DNA of 64,000 nucleotides from Anthoceros angustus (taxonomy: Eukaryota > Streptophyta > Anthocerotopsida > Anthocerotales > Anthocerotaceae): NCBI GenBank assembly GCA_010909165.1, contig VJWM01000025.1, positions 372,001 to 436,000 of the forward strand, read 5' to 3'. Shown piece by piece: positions 11,878-26,470 of the stretch (positions within the stretch are counted from its first letter, which is position 1; each line of letters starts with the position of its first letter). Made by a program: the position numbers and the translations under genes. A model generated the notes under the pieces. The model was given only the letters and a program-made list of their open reading frames with translations. It was not told the DNA's origin and made no database searches.

Positions 11878-14800
11878 TCAATGCCGATCCCCACAGGAGC
11901 AACACCCATCCACAAAATGGTGCACCCGATGTGCATCTCTGACTATGATCTCCCTCTTTTCAATCCTTGACAAAATCTTGGTTTGACCATGACAGTCATC
12001 ACACATGCGGATGTTCTTCGTGACCCGTAGAGTTGTGCAGTCTGGGGTGTTCAGCAAACCATAGGCCACTGCTAGTTTTTCTGCATGCCCACAGAAGGCA
12101 TCTTCATCCTTTCCATCAGACAAAAACTCTAGCACAGTCTCCTTGGGACCTCCGCTGCCTCTTCCTTCCTTTGACTGCATGTTCACACTCCTCATTTTGG
12201 ACGTGATGTCATCTCTTTCCTCCCCTACTGTGAAGGCATGAACCTTGCTGTTCACTTCAATCCACGCCCTTGCAGGTTTCTTGCAAGCGCCTGCCAATTT
12301 CCTCAAGCTTTCTATGCTCACTGCTTCTCCCTTCCTACCAGCATTCGCATAGATGCTCGACAATAGAATGTAGGCAGCAGCATTTTGAGGATCCATTTTA
12401 GTAATCGTGTCAAAACATCGCCGTCCACGCTCCACATCATCGTGTCTTTTGCATGCACTCAGCAAACATGTCCATCCCACCACATTGTCGTGAAACGGCA
12501 TTGTTTGCAGCACCTTCTCAGCATCTTCCAGCCAGCCCGATCGTCCAAAAACATCAACCATACAGTTGTAGTGATACAGACTAGGGGTGATTCCATGCTC
12601 TTCCACCATTGCCTTGAAAAACTGTTCTCCCTCATTCACCAAGCCATCCCGACTGCATGCCGTGAGAAGACCCAGAAAGGTAGCATCATCAGGCTCAACA
12701 CCATGTTGCTGCATTTCTTCAAAACAGCGAATCGCCATTTGCCCGTCGCTATGTTGGCCATAGCCATTGAGCAGAGCATTCCATGTCACCACGTTTTTCG
12801 TGGGCATTCTGTCAAACACCCTACGGGCATCCTCCAAGCTCCCGCATTTAGCATACATGTCCACCAGGCCATTACCCACAACCACATCACCTTCAAGTCC
12901 CATCTCCTGAATTTCACAGTGCAGCTGTTTACCGTGACCTAGAGCTCCAATGCTGGCACAGGCTTTCAAAAGTGATACAAATGTGGTAGCAGTCACTGGA
13001 GTATTGTCCTCCTGCTGCATGGCAGAGTAAAGGGCGAGAGCTTCTTGGCCAAGTCCCTGCTGAGCGTATCCTGCAAGCATGGCGTTCCATGTGACCACAT
13101 CTCTACTAGAGAGGGCATCAAACATGCTTCGAGCGTCCTCCAGGCTCCCACATTTTGCAAAGCCTGCTAGCATAGTAGTCCATGACACAACATTTCTGGT
13201 CTGCAGATTCTCAAATGCACTACGAGCATCCTCTAGGCTACCACACTTGGCATACATATCAACCAGGCTGCTACCGACAACCACATCAGCTTCCAGTCCC
13301 TGTTCTTGCAGCAGAGAGTGGAGCTCCTTGCCCTCGCGCAGAGCTCCAACACTGGCACAAGCTTTCAGCAGACACACAAATGTAGAACGGTCAGCTGGTG
13401 TGATGCCTTCCTGTTGCATACCTGCGTAGAGTGAAAGAGCCTCTTGACCCAGACCATGCTGAGCATATCCAGCAATCATTGCATTCCAGGTGACCACATC
13501 CTTTGTAGGCAATCTGTCAAACACTCTGCGGGCATCCTCTAAGCTCCACACTTAGCATACATGTCCACCAGGCCATTACCCACAACCACATCACCTTCAA
13601 GTCCCATCTCCTGAATTTCACAGTGCAGCTGTTTACCGTGACCTAGAGCTCCAATGCTGGCACAGGCTTTCAAAAGTGATACAAATGTGGTAGCAGTCAC
13701 TGGAGTATTGTCCTCCTGCTGCATGGCAGAGTAAAGGGCGAGAGCTTCTTGGCCAAGTCCCTGCTGAGCGTATCCTGCAAGCATGGCGTTCCATGTGACC
13801 ACATCTCTACTAGAGAGGGCATCAAACATGCTTCGAGCGTCCTCCAGGCTCCCACATTTTGCAAAGCCTGCTAGCATAGTAGTCCATGACACAACATTTC
13901 TGGTCTGCAGATTCTCAAATGCACTACGAGCATCCTCTAGGCTACCACACTTGGCATACATATCAACCAGGCTGCTACCGACAACCACATCAGCTTCCAG
14001 TCCCTGTTCTTGCAGAGAGTGGAGCTCCTTGCCCTCGCAGAGCTCCAACACTGGCACAAGCTTTCAGCAGACACACAAATGTAGAACGGTCAGCTGGTGT
14101 GATGCCTTCCTGTTGCATACCTGCGTAGAGTGAAAGAGCCTCTTGACCCAGACCATGCTGAGCATATCCAGCAATCATTGCATTCCAGGTGACCACATCC
14201 TTTGTAGGCAATCTGTCAAACACTCTGCGGGCATCCTCTAAGCTCCCACATTTGGCATACATATCCACCAAGCTGTTACCAACAACCGCATCAGCTTCAA
14301 GCCCCCTCTCCTGAACCTGGCAATGAAGCTCCTTACCTAGATTTAGAGCTCCAACAGCAGCACATGCTTTCAGCAGGCATACGAATGTGACATGATCGGC
14401 TGGAGTGATGCCCTCAGCATGCATGGATGAGAAAAGAGAAAGTGCCTCTTGACCACGTCCATACCTAGCATAGCCCGCAATCATGGCATTCCATGTTACC
14501 ACGTCTTTCGTTGGCAAGGTGTCAAAAACTCTGCGAGCATCCTCTAAGCTCCCACACTTAGCATACATGTCTATCAGACAGTTGGCGACAAAAATGTTGG
14601 GCTCCTGTACACTGCCCAAAACATCAGCATGGACCTGCTTGCCGGAAGGTAAATCTTCTGCGGTGGAACACGCTTTGAGGACTGCTACAAATATGTGGTT
14701 GTCTGGCTTGACAGTGGACTTGGGCATCTGCTGATATAATTTCACAGCCTGAGCAGGCTGACCATTTTCAGCATGCGCCAAAATGATGGAAGCCCACATG

Positions 14801-15091
14801 AAGGGGTCTTGGGCAGGCATGCTGGTAAACACCTGCCTCGCTTGTTGCAGCCTCCCGTGGGCAGCATACATCCGGATGAAGTGGTTGGCCAAGAAGGAGT
14901 TTGACTCCTGGCCACATTGTGAAGCGAGGGCATGAAGATGCGAGCCAGCACTCAAGTCTTTTTCCGCAATGCACCGCATGAGGAGGCCATAGAAGACAGA
15001 TGTCGGTATGTGAGATCCTCCATGCACGAGAAGATCCAACACCTGGATGGCCTCACTCAGCTTCCCTTCACCTACATTGCTCCAGTCCAGC
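11878..15091 (-). CDS. PLS-class PPR protein with DYW:KP deaminase domain, frame disturbed by a tandem duplication
   Basis: Predicted organelle RNA-editing factor. P, L and S PPR motifs would bind a single-stranded RNA site, and the DYW domain is a zinc-dependent nucleotide deaminase. An acceptor at 15092-15093 opens the main exon, so an upstream exon with the targeting peptide is missing. Reading runs to about 14035, shifts by a 2-nt deletion, runs to about 13547, and returns by a 1-nt deletion to the frame ending at 11878. The C-terminus has E1/E2 motifs, KKPARAWIEV where most family members have a PG box, HAEKLAVAYGLL (catalytic HxE), CDDCH, and ends CSCGDRH. The 12842-14250 duplication carries both shifts. 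If they are sequence errors the protein is intact at about 1070 residues; if the duplication is false it is about 235 residues shorter. KP and DRH point to the subgroup associated with U-to-C editing; the direction of editing is inference. Confidence 0.85.
12842..14250. repeat. Tandem duplication of ~705 bp inside the PPR gene
   Basis: Positions 12842-13546 and 13547-14250 are near-identical and head to tail. Differences are almost only small deletions: one C at the junction (CTCCAC against CTCCCAC), CAG and CG lost near 14010 and 14035 in the second copy. The unit is 235 codons, spanning about seven PPR motifs, so a genuine duplication would keep frame. Confidence 0.95.
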
Positions 15092-15833
15092 CTGCAAAGT
15101 TCAGGTCAAGTGTCAAGCACAAGGCGAGGAAAGCATGAAAGGAGGAGGGAAGTACGGGGCAGACCTCCCACAGGGTTGACGATGGTCCAGCGATAATTGC
15201 CCCGATGCGGTTGTGGACGGATGGGGAGACAGGTTCTTCCACCAGGAGAGCTCGCCTGAGGGCTGGTGGACCAGAGACTTGTGAGGCAGCAACACGTACC
15301 TCGATGAGGCCGGCTCTGCTGCAGCAAATCAGCTACACATGAGAATGGTCCTGTGGAGAGCAGATTGGTGTGGAGAAGGCAGAGGTAGGTAGCTCACCGG
15401 GGCTAAGTTGATCTGTAGGTGCGACTCCTGCTCCAGTCCCTGCCCCTGCCCTTAACGATGACAGATGTCTGCACCAGTCCTCAGCACTGAGTTTGCTTGG
15501 GACCAGGCACCCGGCAACCAAGTGGGTCCTTGTCTTCAACATTCGGTCTGGGACAGGAGCAGGGTCAGGATGAGGCCAGCCGCCTCTGCTTCCTTCGCTG
15601 ATGAAACCCGCAACTGCGATCCATCCCTGAACGGTATCGGGCTTGCCCTGCGTCTGAGAGCACTTGCTGCTTTACGCCAATATACAGAACGGTTTTGTGT
15701 GCTTCCTTTCACCTGTGGCATGCCGAGCTAAAAGTCCACCCACCTTGCGGGGCGTGAAGGGAAGAGGGTGAACATGTAACCTCCTCTCCCAGGGGATGCT
15801 GGCTGTTCTTCTGAGGCTTCTGAGCTTGAGGTC
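15092..15833. other. Shared upstream region of two divergent genes
   Basis: Lies between the PPR gene (-) and the GPATCH11-like gene (+). A good donor (GAG|GTACGTG on the minus strand near 15298) suggests an upstream exon of the PPR gene within it. No other coding sequence recognised. Confidence 0.4.
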
Positions 15834-16950
15834 ATGTTGCCTCGAGCGGGACTTGGAGCTGCAGAAGCTGATGCAGATGAGGACGACTACATGGGCGATC
15901 TGGGCCGCTTTCTGGGACCCGAACATCTACAACCGCCTCCGGAGCCTGCACCGGTTTGTTTCTCTTCGGTCTGCTGTGCCCTCTCAACGTGATGCACGGT
16001 CCTTCCAGATGTGACAAGGCTTGCGGCTTGGTGTGTGATGAGTGGCAGGTCGACAGCAAGAGGAAGTTGAGCCGCAAGGAGAAGAAGAAAGCCAAGGATG
16101 AACAAATCAAGGTTTCCGAGGCTGAGCAAAGAACAGAGGGCCTGAAAGCCGCCATCCCTTCCACCAACATCGGCTTCAAGATGTTGCAGCAGATGGGATA
16201 CACCCCCGGGGCTGCCCTCGGGAAGCACGGGCAAGGGTCTCTGGAACCCATCAACGTGGAACTGAAAACGTCAAGGACGGGCTTGGGCCGGGATGACTTG
16301 CTGCAACGACAGGAGATGCTGAGACTCAAAGTGGCAGCCTTGGAGGCTGACAGCAAAAGGAAGAGAGACCAGGACCTCAAACTTGATTTCCATGGTCGAA
16401 GAAAGGGATCCTGGCAGAAGAGAAAAATCACGTCTGACTACAGGAAGGCCTGTGCAACTCTTGCCCAGCTGGAAGAACGGCAAAGCCGTGGGAAAGGAGT
16501 TGAGCCCAGTTCCGAGGAAAAGGAGTGTACAAGTCCTGGAAAGTCCAAGGAAGATGACACTGATGACCAAGCAGAAGCAGGAGGAGGAGGAGAGGAAGAA
16601 GAAATCACCGAGGAGGTAACAGCATCAGCTTACCAAAACAACACCTTGATCATCAGTGTCCCTCACATGTGTGCTTTGAATCGTGCTGCCAGCAACTGGA
16701 GGAGATTTTAACGAGACTACGAAGCCAGTTTTCGTATTGCTTGTACTGTGGTTATCAGGTGACGTAGTTCTTGTCTTGTTCACCTTGCTTCTTCTTCTAG
16801 AAGCCACTAGGAGGGCCAGGGCCAGGCAAGCTCGTGCATGATTTTGGCCTCATGCATGCATGATCTTGAGTGTTGGTGTGTCGTGTGCAGTATGATTCAG
16901 CTGAAGCCATGCTTGCAAACTGTCCTGGACTCGAAGAGGAGGCGCATTAA
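15834..16950 (+). CDS. GPATCH11: G-patch domain protein, GPATCH11 family
   Basis: Four exons, 15834-15953, 16049-16615, 16693-16758 and 16891-16950, join in phase to 270 codons. The N-terminus has the family signature DEDDYMGDLGRFLGPE. A basic segment (KRKLSRKEKKKAKDEQ) is followed by the G-patch at about residues 68-110 (IGFKMLQQMGYTPG, then LGKHGQGSLEPI). The C-terminal half keeps the two conserved pieces FSYCLYCGYQYDS and LANCPGLEEE, a CxxC plus NCPGL pattern of GPATCH11. G-patch proteins usually bind and stimulate DEAH-box RNA helicases; the vertebrate member is nuclear. The plant role is not established. An ATG at 15956 lies inside intron 1 and is not the start. The gene ends in TAA, 700 bp from the convergent spermidine synthase gene. 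Confidence 0.92.
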
Positions 16951-17650
16951 TTAGGTCATGGAGAAAGCTGGTGTCCTTCCGAGAAAGTTAAGGGGTGGAG
17001 CAGCACTGTTGTTCCAGGGTAAGTGGCGCCCTGCCTTCGCATCGCACCTCGCACCCTGCACGTTCAAGCAACCATGCAATGGATGCTAATTTGAGGAGTT
17101 GCCCACCATTTTCAGATCGCGTTGGGCCTCTCTCTCTTTGCTTTCGTGTCGAGTGGCGACGAGGCCGCCAGGACAGCTCTATTGCTACTTTCGATGTCTG
17201 CCGACGTGAGCTCACGTTTCAGACATTACGTGCGCAAGCTGCGGCCGGCCCAAATCGGGAGGGATTCGGGGGAGCACTGGTGCTGGCTGTTACACCAAAC
17301 ACACACTGTGTTCTCTACTTCCGTGTATGCCTCTCCAGCCGACAGGAAGCTTACTGAACCAAGTTTCTAGGTGCACAAATCCAGGGACCACAACGAGACA
17401 AACACGGACTTCATCATGCTGCACAAGACTGTGTCATCGGGCCACAAAACTGTGTCATCGGGCCACAAGACTCGGACCGAGGCAAGAAGGCGAAAGGACT
17501 GCTTGGATGAATCGTGCGCTGCTCAAGTGGGCAGCGAGAGATGAAATTAACACATCGAGATCCACTACGCTCGAAGGGGCCGGAGAGGCCCCAAAAAAAT
17601 TGTGACCAGCTTCAAGTACGTAGAACTAGGTGGTGTGAACAATTTTGTCA
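16951..17650. other. Convergent intergenic region
   Basis: Lies between the 3' ends of the GPATCH11-like and spermidine synthase genes and presumably contains both 3' UTRs. A short direct repeat (CTGTGTCATCGGGCCACAA, two copies) sits near 17429-17468. No gene recognised. Confidence 0.5.
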
Positions 17651-21080
<3,430 letters not shown>

Positions 21081-21866
21081 AAGAGAAGAGGGGTCACGAA
21101 GACCGCAACCCAAAGACCAAAAGTGCAAAAATAGGTTAAGCTAGCAGCAAGCATGGGCCCCAAGCAAATCCTAAGCACAAAATGAAGAAGAGCCCACAGC
21201 AAGCTACGACCCCTACCGAGTGGGAATTAGCTGAGTTTCCTCAACCAGGATGGAAGAATGCCAAGGGCAGACAAAAACGGGGTACCGACACTATTCAGTT
21301 GCCCAATGAAACTCTCACAATGGCAAAGAAGGCTGTTGAACGCGGCCAGCTGCTCGAACCACAAGGATCCCTCCAAAAAACCCTGGAAAAGAGGGGCCTT
21401 AACATGGACAAACTCCTGCAGCCAGGGTAACGTGGGGGAATGGTTCTTCATCTTCTCGTCCAAGAGGATCAATGCCTTCTTCAAAGAAAGGAGCCACTTC
21501 ATCGATCTCGAACATCAAATGCGTAGTAGCACATAACTTGGACGTGAGCCTGCCCTGATGGTGCCATGGGAAGGAGTCCACATGCAAGCGGCTTTGGACA
21601 TGTAGCAAGAACTGTTGAATCATCTGTAGCTAGAGGCGATGATCCAAGACCTCCTGCCAATTGGGGACCTCCCCCCATTTTCAACTGTTCTCGGATCACC
21701 GTCTCCTTGCTGGTGACCCCATCACCAAGGTCAAACGTGACCTTTTTCTTCTTCTCTGAACACCTTGTAGCTCACAGTGCATAGGTCTTCACATCAGATA
21801 CATCTAAATCCTCCTCCATTGGCGCTATACGACCCATCATATTGGCAAGCTCCTTATATAGCTTTC
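21081..21866. other. Degraded retroelement-like DNA
   Basis: Sits between the SPDS duplication and the gag relic. Short overlapping frames on both strands, none with a recognised motif. It is probably part of the same decayed Ty3 element as the neighbouring gag. Confidence 0.35.
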
Positions 21867-22743
21867 CTACCTGCCCATCAACACCAACTGCGTCAGAGCG
21901 TGCTTGCCCTTTTCTGCCTTTGCTCCTAACATTTCCTTTGGCTTGAGTTTCGGGTGTGCCTCCCAGTAGGCCGCTTCAACGTGTCCCCACCAGTTGCATG
22001 CTTTGCATGCCTCCTTCCCCTTCGGACCTCCAGGATGGTAGTCACACTCAAACGCTTTATATGGGCATCTGCATCTCTCACACTTCACAGACATAGTAGC
22101 AACATTGTTAACAAGCCTCTCCTTGGTTGGCATTGCTCCCTTACTTTGTCCAGATGACTGTCCATGATCCATGTACCCAGACCGCTGTTGGTATTTTGAG
22201 TACCCTTGATATCGAGCCCTACTGCTCCTAACACGATAATTTTTGAAGGGGATATCGGCCTTCCCGAGAACGACACCCCTTGTCACGAAGAACACCTTAC
22301 CTAGAACAGCATATGTGCCCTACTTTGATAATGCACACACCCTTTACGAGGTCATATCTTTGATAAAAGATGCACTTCAAGTCTACACCCGAGAACTGGA
22401 GCATGAGGGTGTGGGCCCGCTTATGCTTTAGTAGAATGCATAGAGGGCTGCCATTTTCATATGTTTATTACAACCGAAAACTTTTACTTTCAAGTGGTGG
22501 AACACAATGAAAACAATCACTAGCGGAGTCTCATTTAAGTGGTCGTGAGAACATTGCAACAAACAAGCTGAAGGAGGAAGTGGTCATCAAGATCGACAAT
22601 AGCCATTCAAGAGTGCGGCTGGCGACTCATCCATGCCTTGCGCCAAATCGAGTCAAGTACCACCGCCATATTCGAGGCGGTCCATATCCTCCGCCTCGAA
22701 GTTGTCGCTCTCCTCCATTGCTTGCTCGCCTTCAATAGTATCA

Positions 22744-24503
22744 TTCTTGGGCCCGTCGACGGTGTCGATCGCCACACAAGATCTAGGGTCTCACGACCTC
22801 ATCCAAAAGGTCGCCACCGTGGTCTTCAACCTTCCGCACTCAATGCAACCACTTGGGCTTTAAGGCAATGCCAACGTCCTTAAAATGAACAAAGTTAGTT
22901 GCCCATGCGCCCATGCAAGCATCCTTAAAATCAACAAAATTGAATTGAGGAGGCACGAGGTTTGAACACAAACCTATTCATTACTACACTTATTTCCCAA
23001 ACACTAGACCAACAATCCATGGTTGATACCTTGAGGCGCTAAATATTTATTTTCTGAAGACAGTTTGAGGAGGGCGCTGGCCGGCGCCATGGGCGGTGTG
23101 CTAGGGGCGCCGGCCGGCGCCCATGGGCAGGGTGTGGGGGGCGCGGCCGGCGCCATGGGCGGTGTGCTAGGGGCGCCGGCCGGCGCCCATGGGTGGTGTG
23201 CTAGGAGGCGCGCCGGCGCCATGGGCGGTGTGCTAGGGGAGGGCGCGGCCGGCCGCCCATGGGCAGTGTGCTAGGGAGGCGCCGGCCGCCCATGGGCGGT
23301 GTGCTAGGGGCGCCGGCCGCGCCCATGGGTAGGGTGTTAGGGGAGGGCGCGCCGGCGCCCATGGGCGTGGTGTTAGGGGAGGGCGCGGCCGGCCGGCGCC
23401 CATGAGCAGACATGGGGAGGCGCCGGCCGGCGCCTCCCTTAGCACCATCCTACTGCATACGGTGAAGCTAGGGGGACAAGAAGGAACGGCAGTATCCTAT
23501 CACCGATGGAAGGTGTGGCCCATTTGTGAAGGGTTAAAAGATTTGCATCCATAGGTGACCTGAAGAGTATAAGTGGTGGGAAGCCTTGGACCGGAAGGAG
23601 ATTGCTATCGCTAGGAGAATAACATTGGGCTAGTGCTACATTCTTGGGCCCGGCGCCATGGGCGGTGTGCTAGGGAGGCGCCACCGACATCTAGGGTCTG
23701 ACCCTCATCCAAAAGGTCGCCGATCGTGGTCTTCAACTTGCTCTTGGGCTTTAAGGCAATGCCAACGTCCTTAAAATGAACAAAGTTAGTTGCCCATGCG
23801 CCCATGCAAGCATCCTTAAAATCAACAAAATTGAACTTGTTGAGGAGGCACGAGGTTTGAACACGAAACCTATTCGTTACTACACTTATTTCCCAAACAC
23901 TAGACCAACAGTCCATGGTTGATACTCTTGAGGCGCTAAATATTTATTTTTGAAGACAGCCTAGGAGGAGGCGCCGGCCGGCCCATGGGGTGTGCTAGGG
24001 GCGCCGGCCCATGGGCGGTGTGCTGGGGAGGCGGCCGGCCCATGGGCGGCGGCGTGTTGGGGGCGGCCGTGGCCGGCGCCATGGGCAGTGTGCTAGGGGC
24101 GCGGCCGGCGCCCATGGGCGGTGTGCTAGGGAGGCCGGCCATGGGCAGGTGTGCTAGGGAGGCGCCGGCCGGCGCCCATGGCGGGCGTGTTGGGGGCGCC
24201 GGCCGGCGCCATGGCGGTGTGCTAGGGGAGGCGTGGCCCGGCCATGGGCAGTGTGCTAGGGAGGCCGGCCATGGGCGGTGTGCTAGGGGAGGCGGCCGGC
24301 GCCCTCCTCATCCTCTGTGCATGGGTGAAGCTAGGGGGACAAGAAGGGCAGCGGTATCCTATCACCGATGGAAGGTGTGGCCCATTTGTGAAGGGTTAAA
24401 AGATTTGCATCCATAGGTATTGAAGAGTATAAGTGGTGGGAAGCCTTTGTTGGACGGAAGGAGATTGCTATCGTTGTGGAGAATAACATTGGGCTAGTGC
24501 TAC
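22744..24503. repeat. Internal tandem duplication within TIR element copy 1
   Basis: Positions 22744-23640 and 23641-24503 repeat the same order of landmarks: a TTCTTGGGCCCG start, AAAAGGTCGCC, TTAAGGCAATGCCAACGTCC, the GC-rich minisatellite, then GATGGAAGGTGTGGCCC and GGGCTAGTGCTACA. Copy 2 of the element has this segment once, which explains most of the length difference (3.27 against 2.50 kb). Confidence 0.85.
23064..24310. repeat. GC-rich minisatellite of palindromic 6-mers (two blocks)
   Basis: Blocks at about 23064-23440 and 23955-24310 consist of irregular units built from GGCCGGCGCC, CCATGGGC and GGTGTGCTAGGGG, roughly 30-45 bp each. The same minisatellite, reverse-complemented, is at 30725-31095 in copy 2. 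Frames through it code Gly/Ala- or Pro/Ala-rich strings and are not genes. Confidence 0.9.
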
Positions 24504-26470
24504 ACGTCCTTGGAAGTGGTTTTCACGTGCGAAGTGGATCATACTGACTGACCACTTCAAGTGCGGATGAAGCTTTGCTAGATGAGGCATTATTGAGGAC
24601 CTCCCACGTGATATGTATTTGGGGCATATCAAAATGCGGAAGGCAATCTGGAAATGGCACGATGAATGGGGACATAACGGAACCGAGAGGGATGTTTCGG
24701 CTGCAATACGGACATGCATAGGCCATTACGGATTGGGAGGTCATTGACGTGAAGCTAAACGCACCACGACCTCACTTTCTTATCCACTAGTATCGGACCG
24801 AGCACATAGATGCGTATGAAGGAGATATGTGCAGAACACATAGTCCGCCAGTGGTAACCCATCCGTCCAATGCCGAGGAAAAAGGGAATAAGATCCATTA
24901 CCTAAAAACATACAGAGGTATTTGTGAATGAAAACAACATCCTCAGACATGGGTTTGTGTTGAACGACTAAACATCCTGTGGACAAAAAGCGATAAGGGA
25001 TAAGCTCATGAGTTGCGTGGCTTCATACAACTGCGAGTGAAAGTGTCAAAGATAGTGATGACAATGGAGGAGAAGTCGGACCAAGTGATGACGATGGATT
25101 GAACTCGGGATGAGTGAAATCAAATCTGCTTTTTCCCGGGTCCCAGAGTTAATGTTGTAAGTCCTATTATGTTTCGTGTTAGGAAATACCGTCTGTGGCT
25201 TTTGTGGTGTCATAACAAAACCACATTTCCATCCCAAAGCGAGTTCTGATCGTCCTGCCCGGCAGAACGGCCTTCCTCACCGCTCCTACTTTGCATCATT
25301 CCCTAGGTTCGAGTTTGCGACCACCATTCGACACAAACATTGCCGGATGGAAAGTAGTAACTTTACCGGTGACACCTTTTTTCGAGTCGCTTTTCAATGC
25401 CTTCAAAACGCTGTTTTAGGGCCCATCAAAAACCCCCTTCAGAGATTATTTGCGGAAAACCCCCTTTGAGATTATTCACCCCCTTCAAAAATTATCGTGT
25501 TTCCTTATCAAGTTGTGCTCCTCCCAGTAAACGTTGGTGAAAGCATCACCCTTGAGCACCTTCTCAGCTATTTGGTAAACATCCATCAGTTGATACGTCT
25601 CACCATACAAAGAATGCACAGAGTCTGCTACCTTCCTACGTTGCCTATGAGGCAGTGCTGCCATGAATATTTCGGTTGGCTCCATGATAGTCTTCACCCT
25701 AGTGTCTTTAATCAGTTGTGGCAACCTCAGATATGCTAACCTCAGAGGTTAATTCGGCTTGATCACGAACTTAGACAACTCCTGGATCTTCTCTAACGAT
25801 GAAGTGGATAACATATCTTTGAACCTTTTGAACATGATGTTCACCATGTAGTCCACTGCACCTGCCTTCGATGGCTGAACAATCTTCCCCTTCTCAACAA
25901 TTTTCTCCTTCTCTTTCTGACGTTCCTTCCCTGCAGCCAGCACCGTGTCCTTGATTTCTCTATAGTACATTGAGTGCTTCTCCTACCATGGATGATGTCA
26001 TCTTCAAAATGGCCATCTCTGTAGTGAATTCGTCTTTATACTTCAACTTCATTTCAGCAATGTTCCACCAGAATTTCTCTTCATTTCTCAATGTAGAAAG
26101 TGTGGGAGAGCATAGCACCTGCAGAGTTCTTGCCTATTTGTTGCGTAGCAACGAACAGGAATTCTAGCAGGGGAAGATGTCACTCTCTTGCCACACTTCA
26201 CCCTTCCCATGTCACAGCTTGTGATCAATAACACACATAGCAACCAGTAGTGTTGTCGATGGAGTGCCCTTCTCTTTGATCACCAAGTCTCGGATAACAC
26301 CATTGTTAGAATCAGCCTTCTACTCAGAAAGAAAGGGAAGCTTGGATATTCTCACTGAATTCCTGAGTTGGAACTTTCCCTTGTACTTTGCTGCAACCAG
26401 ACCTGCAAATGGAACTCTCTGAAGACCATATATATACATGTGGGCTGCAGCAAAGAAGAGAGTGGTTACC

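Larger units (their letters stand above)
22230..25501 (-). mobile_element. TIR element, copy 1 (non-autonomous or decayed), 3.27 kb
   Basis: Starts AACACGATAATTTTTGAAGG and ends with its exact reverse complement; the inverted match is about 22 bp. It is flanked on both sides by TCCT (22226-22229 and 25502-25505), a 4-bp target-site duplication. Near the right end are subterminal repeats with CCCCTTCAGAGATTATTTGC. The interior has a GC-rich minisatellite and short frames; one (minus strand, 23916-23690) is shared with copy 2 but is broken. No transposase motif was recognised. A 4-bp duplication excludes Tc1/mariner, hAT and Mutator in typical form; Sola-like or an undescribed group is possible. 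Copy 2 lies inverted at 29434-31937. Confidence 0.88.
21867..25970 (-). pseudogene. Ty3-type gag relic split by a TIR element
   Basis: Minus-strand coding DNA from 25970 to about 25506 has an alpha-helical charged segment (KERQKEKEKIVEKGK), one in-frame TAA, then an alpha-helical segment (RRKVADSVHSLYGE). It is cut at 25501/25505 by the TIR element 22230-25501. It resumes at 22229 and continues to 21867 with a Cys/His-rich segment (CERCRCPYKAFECDYHPGG; CKACNWWGHVEAAYW). The last resembles a CCHC zinc knuckle whose final Cys is now Tyr. A related copy on the plus strand at 26500-26700 keeps that Cys (ACNRWGHVEPACW). The duplicated TCCT on both sides of the element shows it inserted into this gag. 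The relic is not functional. Confidence 0.65.

Noticed and set aside
12385-14133. Plus-strand frames of 116-185 codons
   Set aside because: Antisense shadows of the minus-strand PPR motifs; no resemblance to any protein on their own.
15956-16048. ATG at 15956 as start of the G-patch protein
   Set aside because: It lies in intron 1; the exon at 15834 carries the conserved DDYMGDL signature and joins in phase.
25300-25330. tRNA-like box (GGTTCGAGTTT)
   Set aside because: No A box or cloverleaf around it, and the same sequence recurs in the second TIR element.
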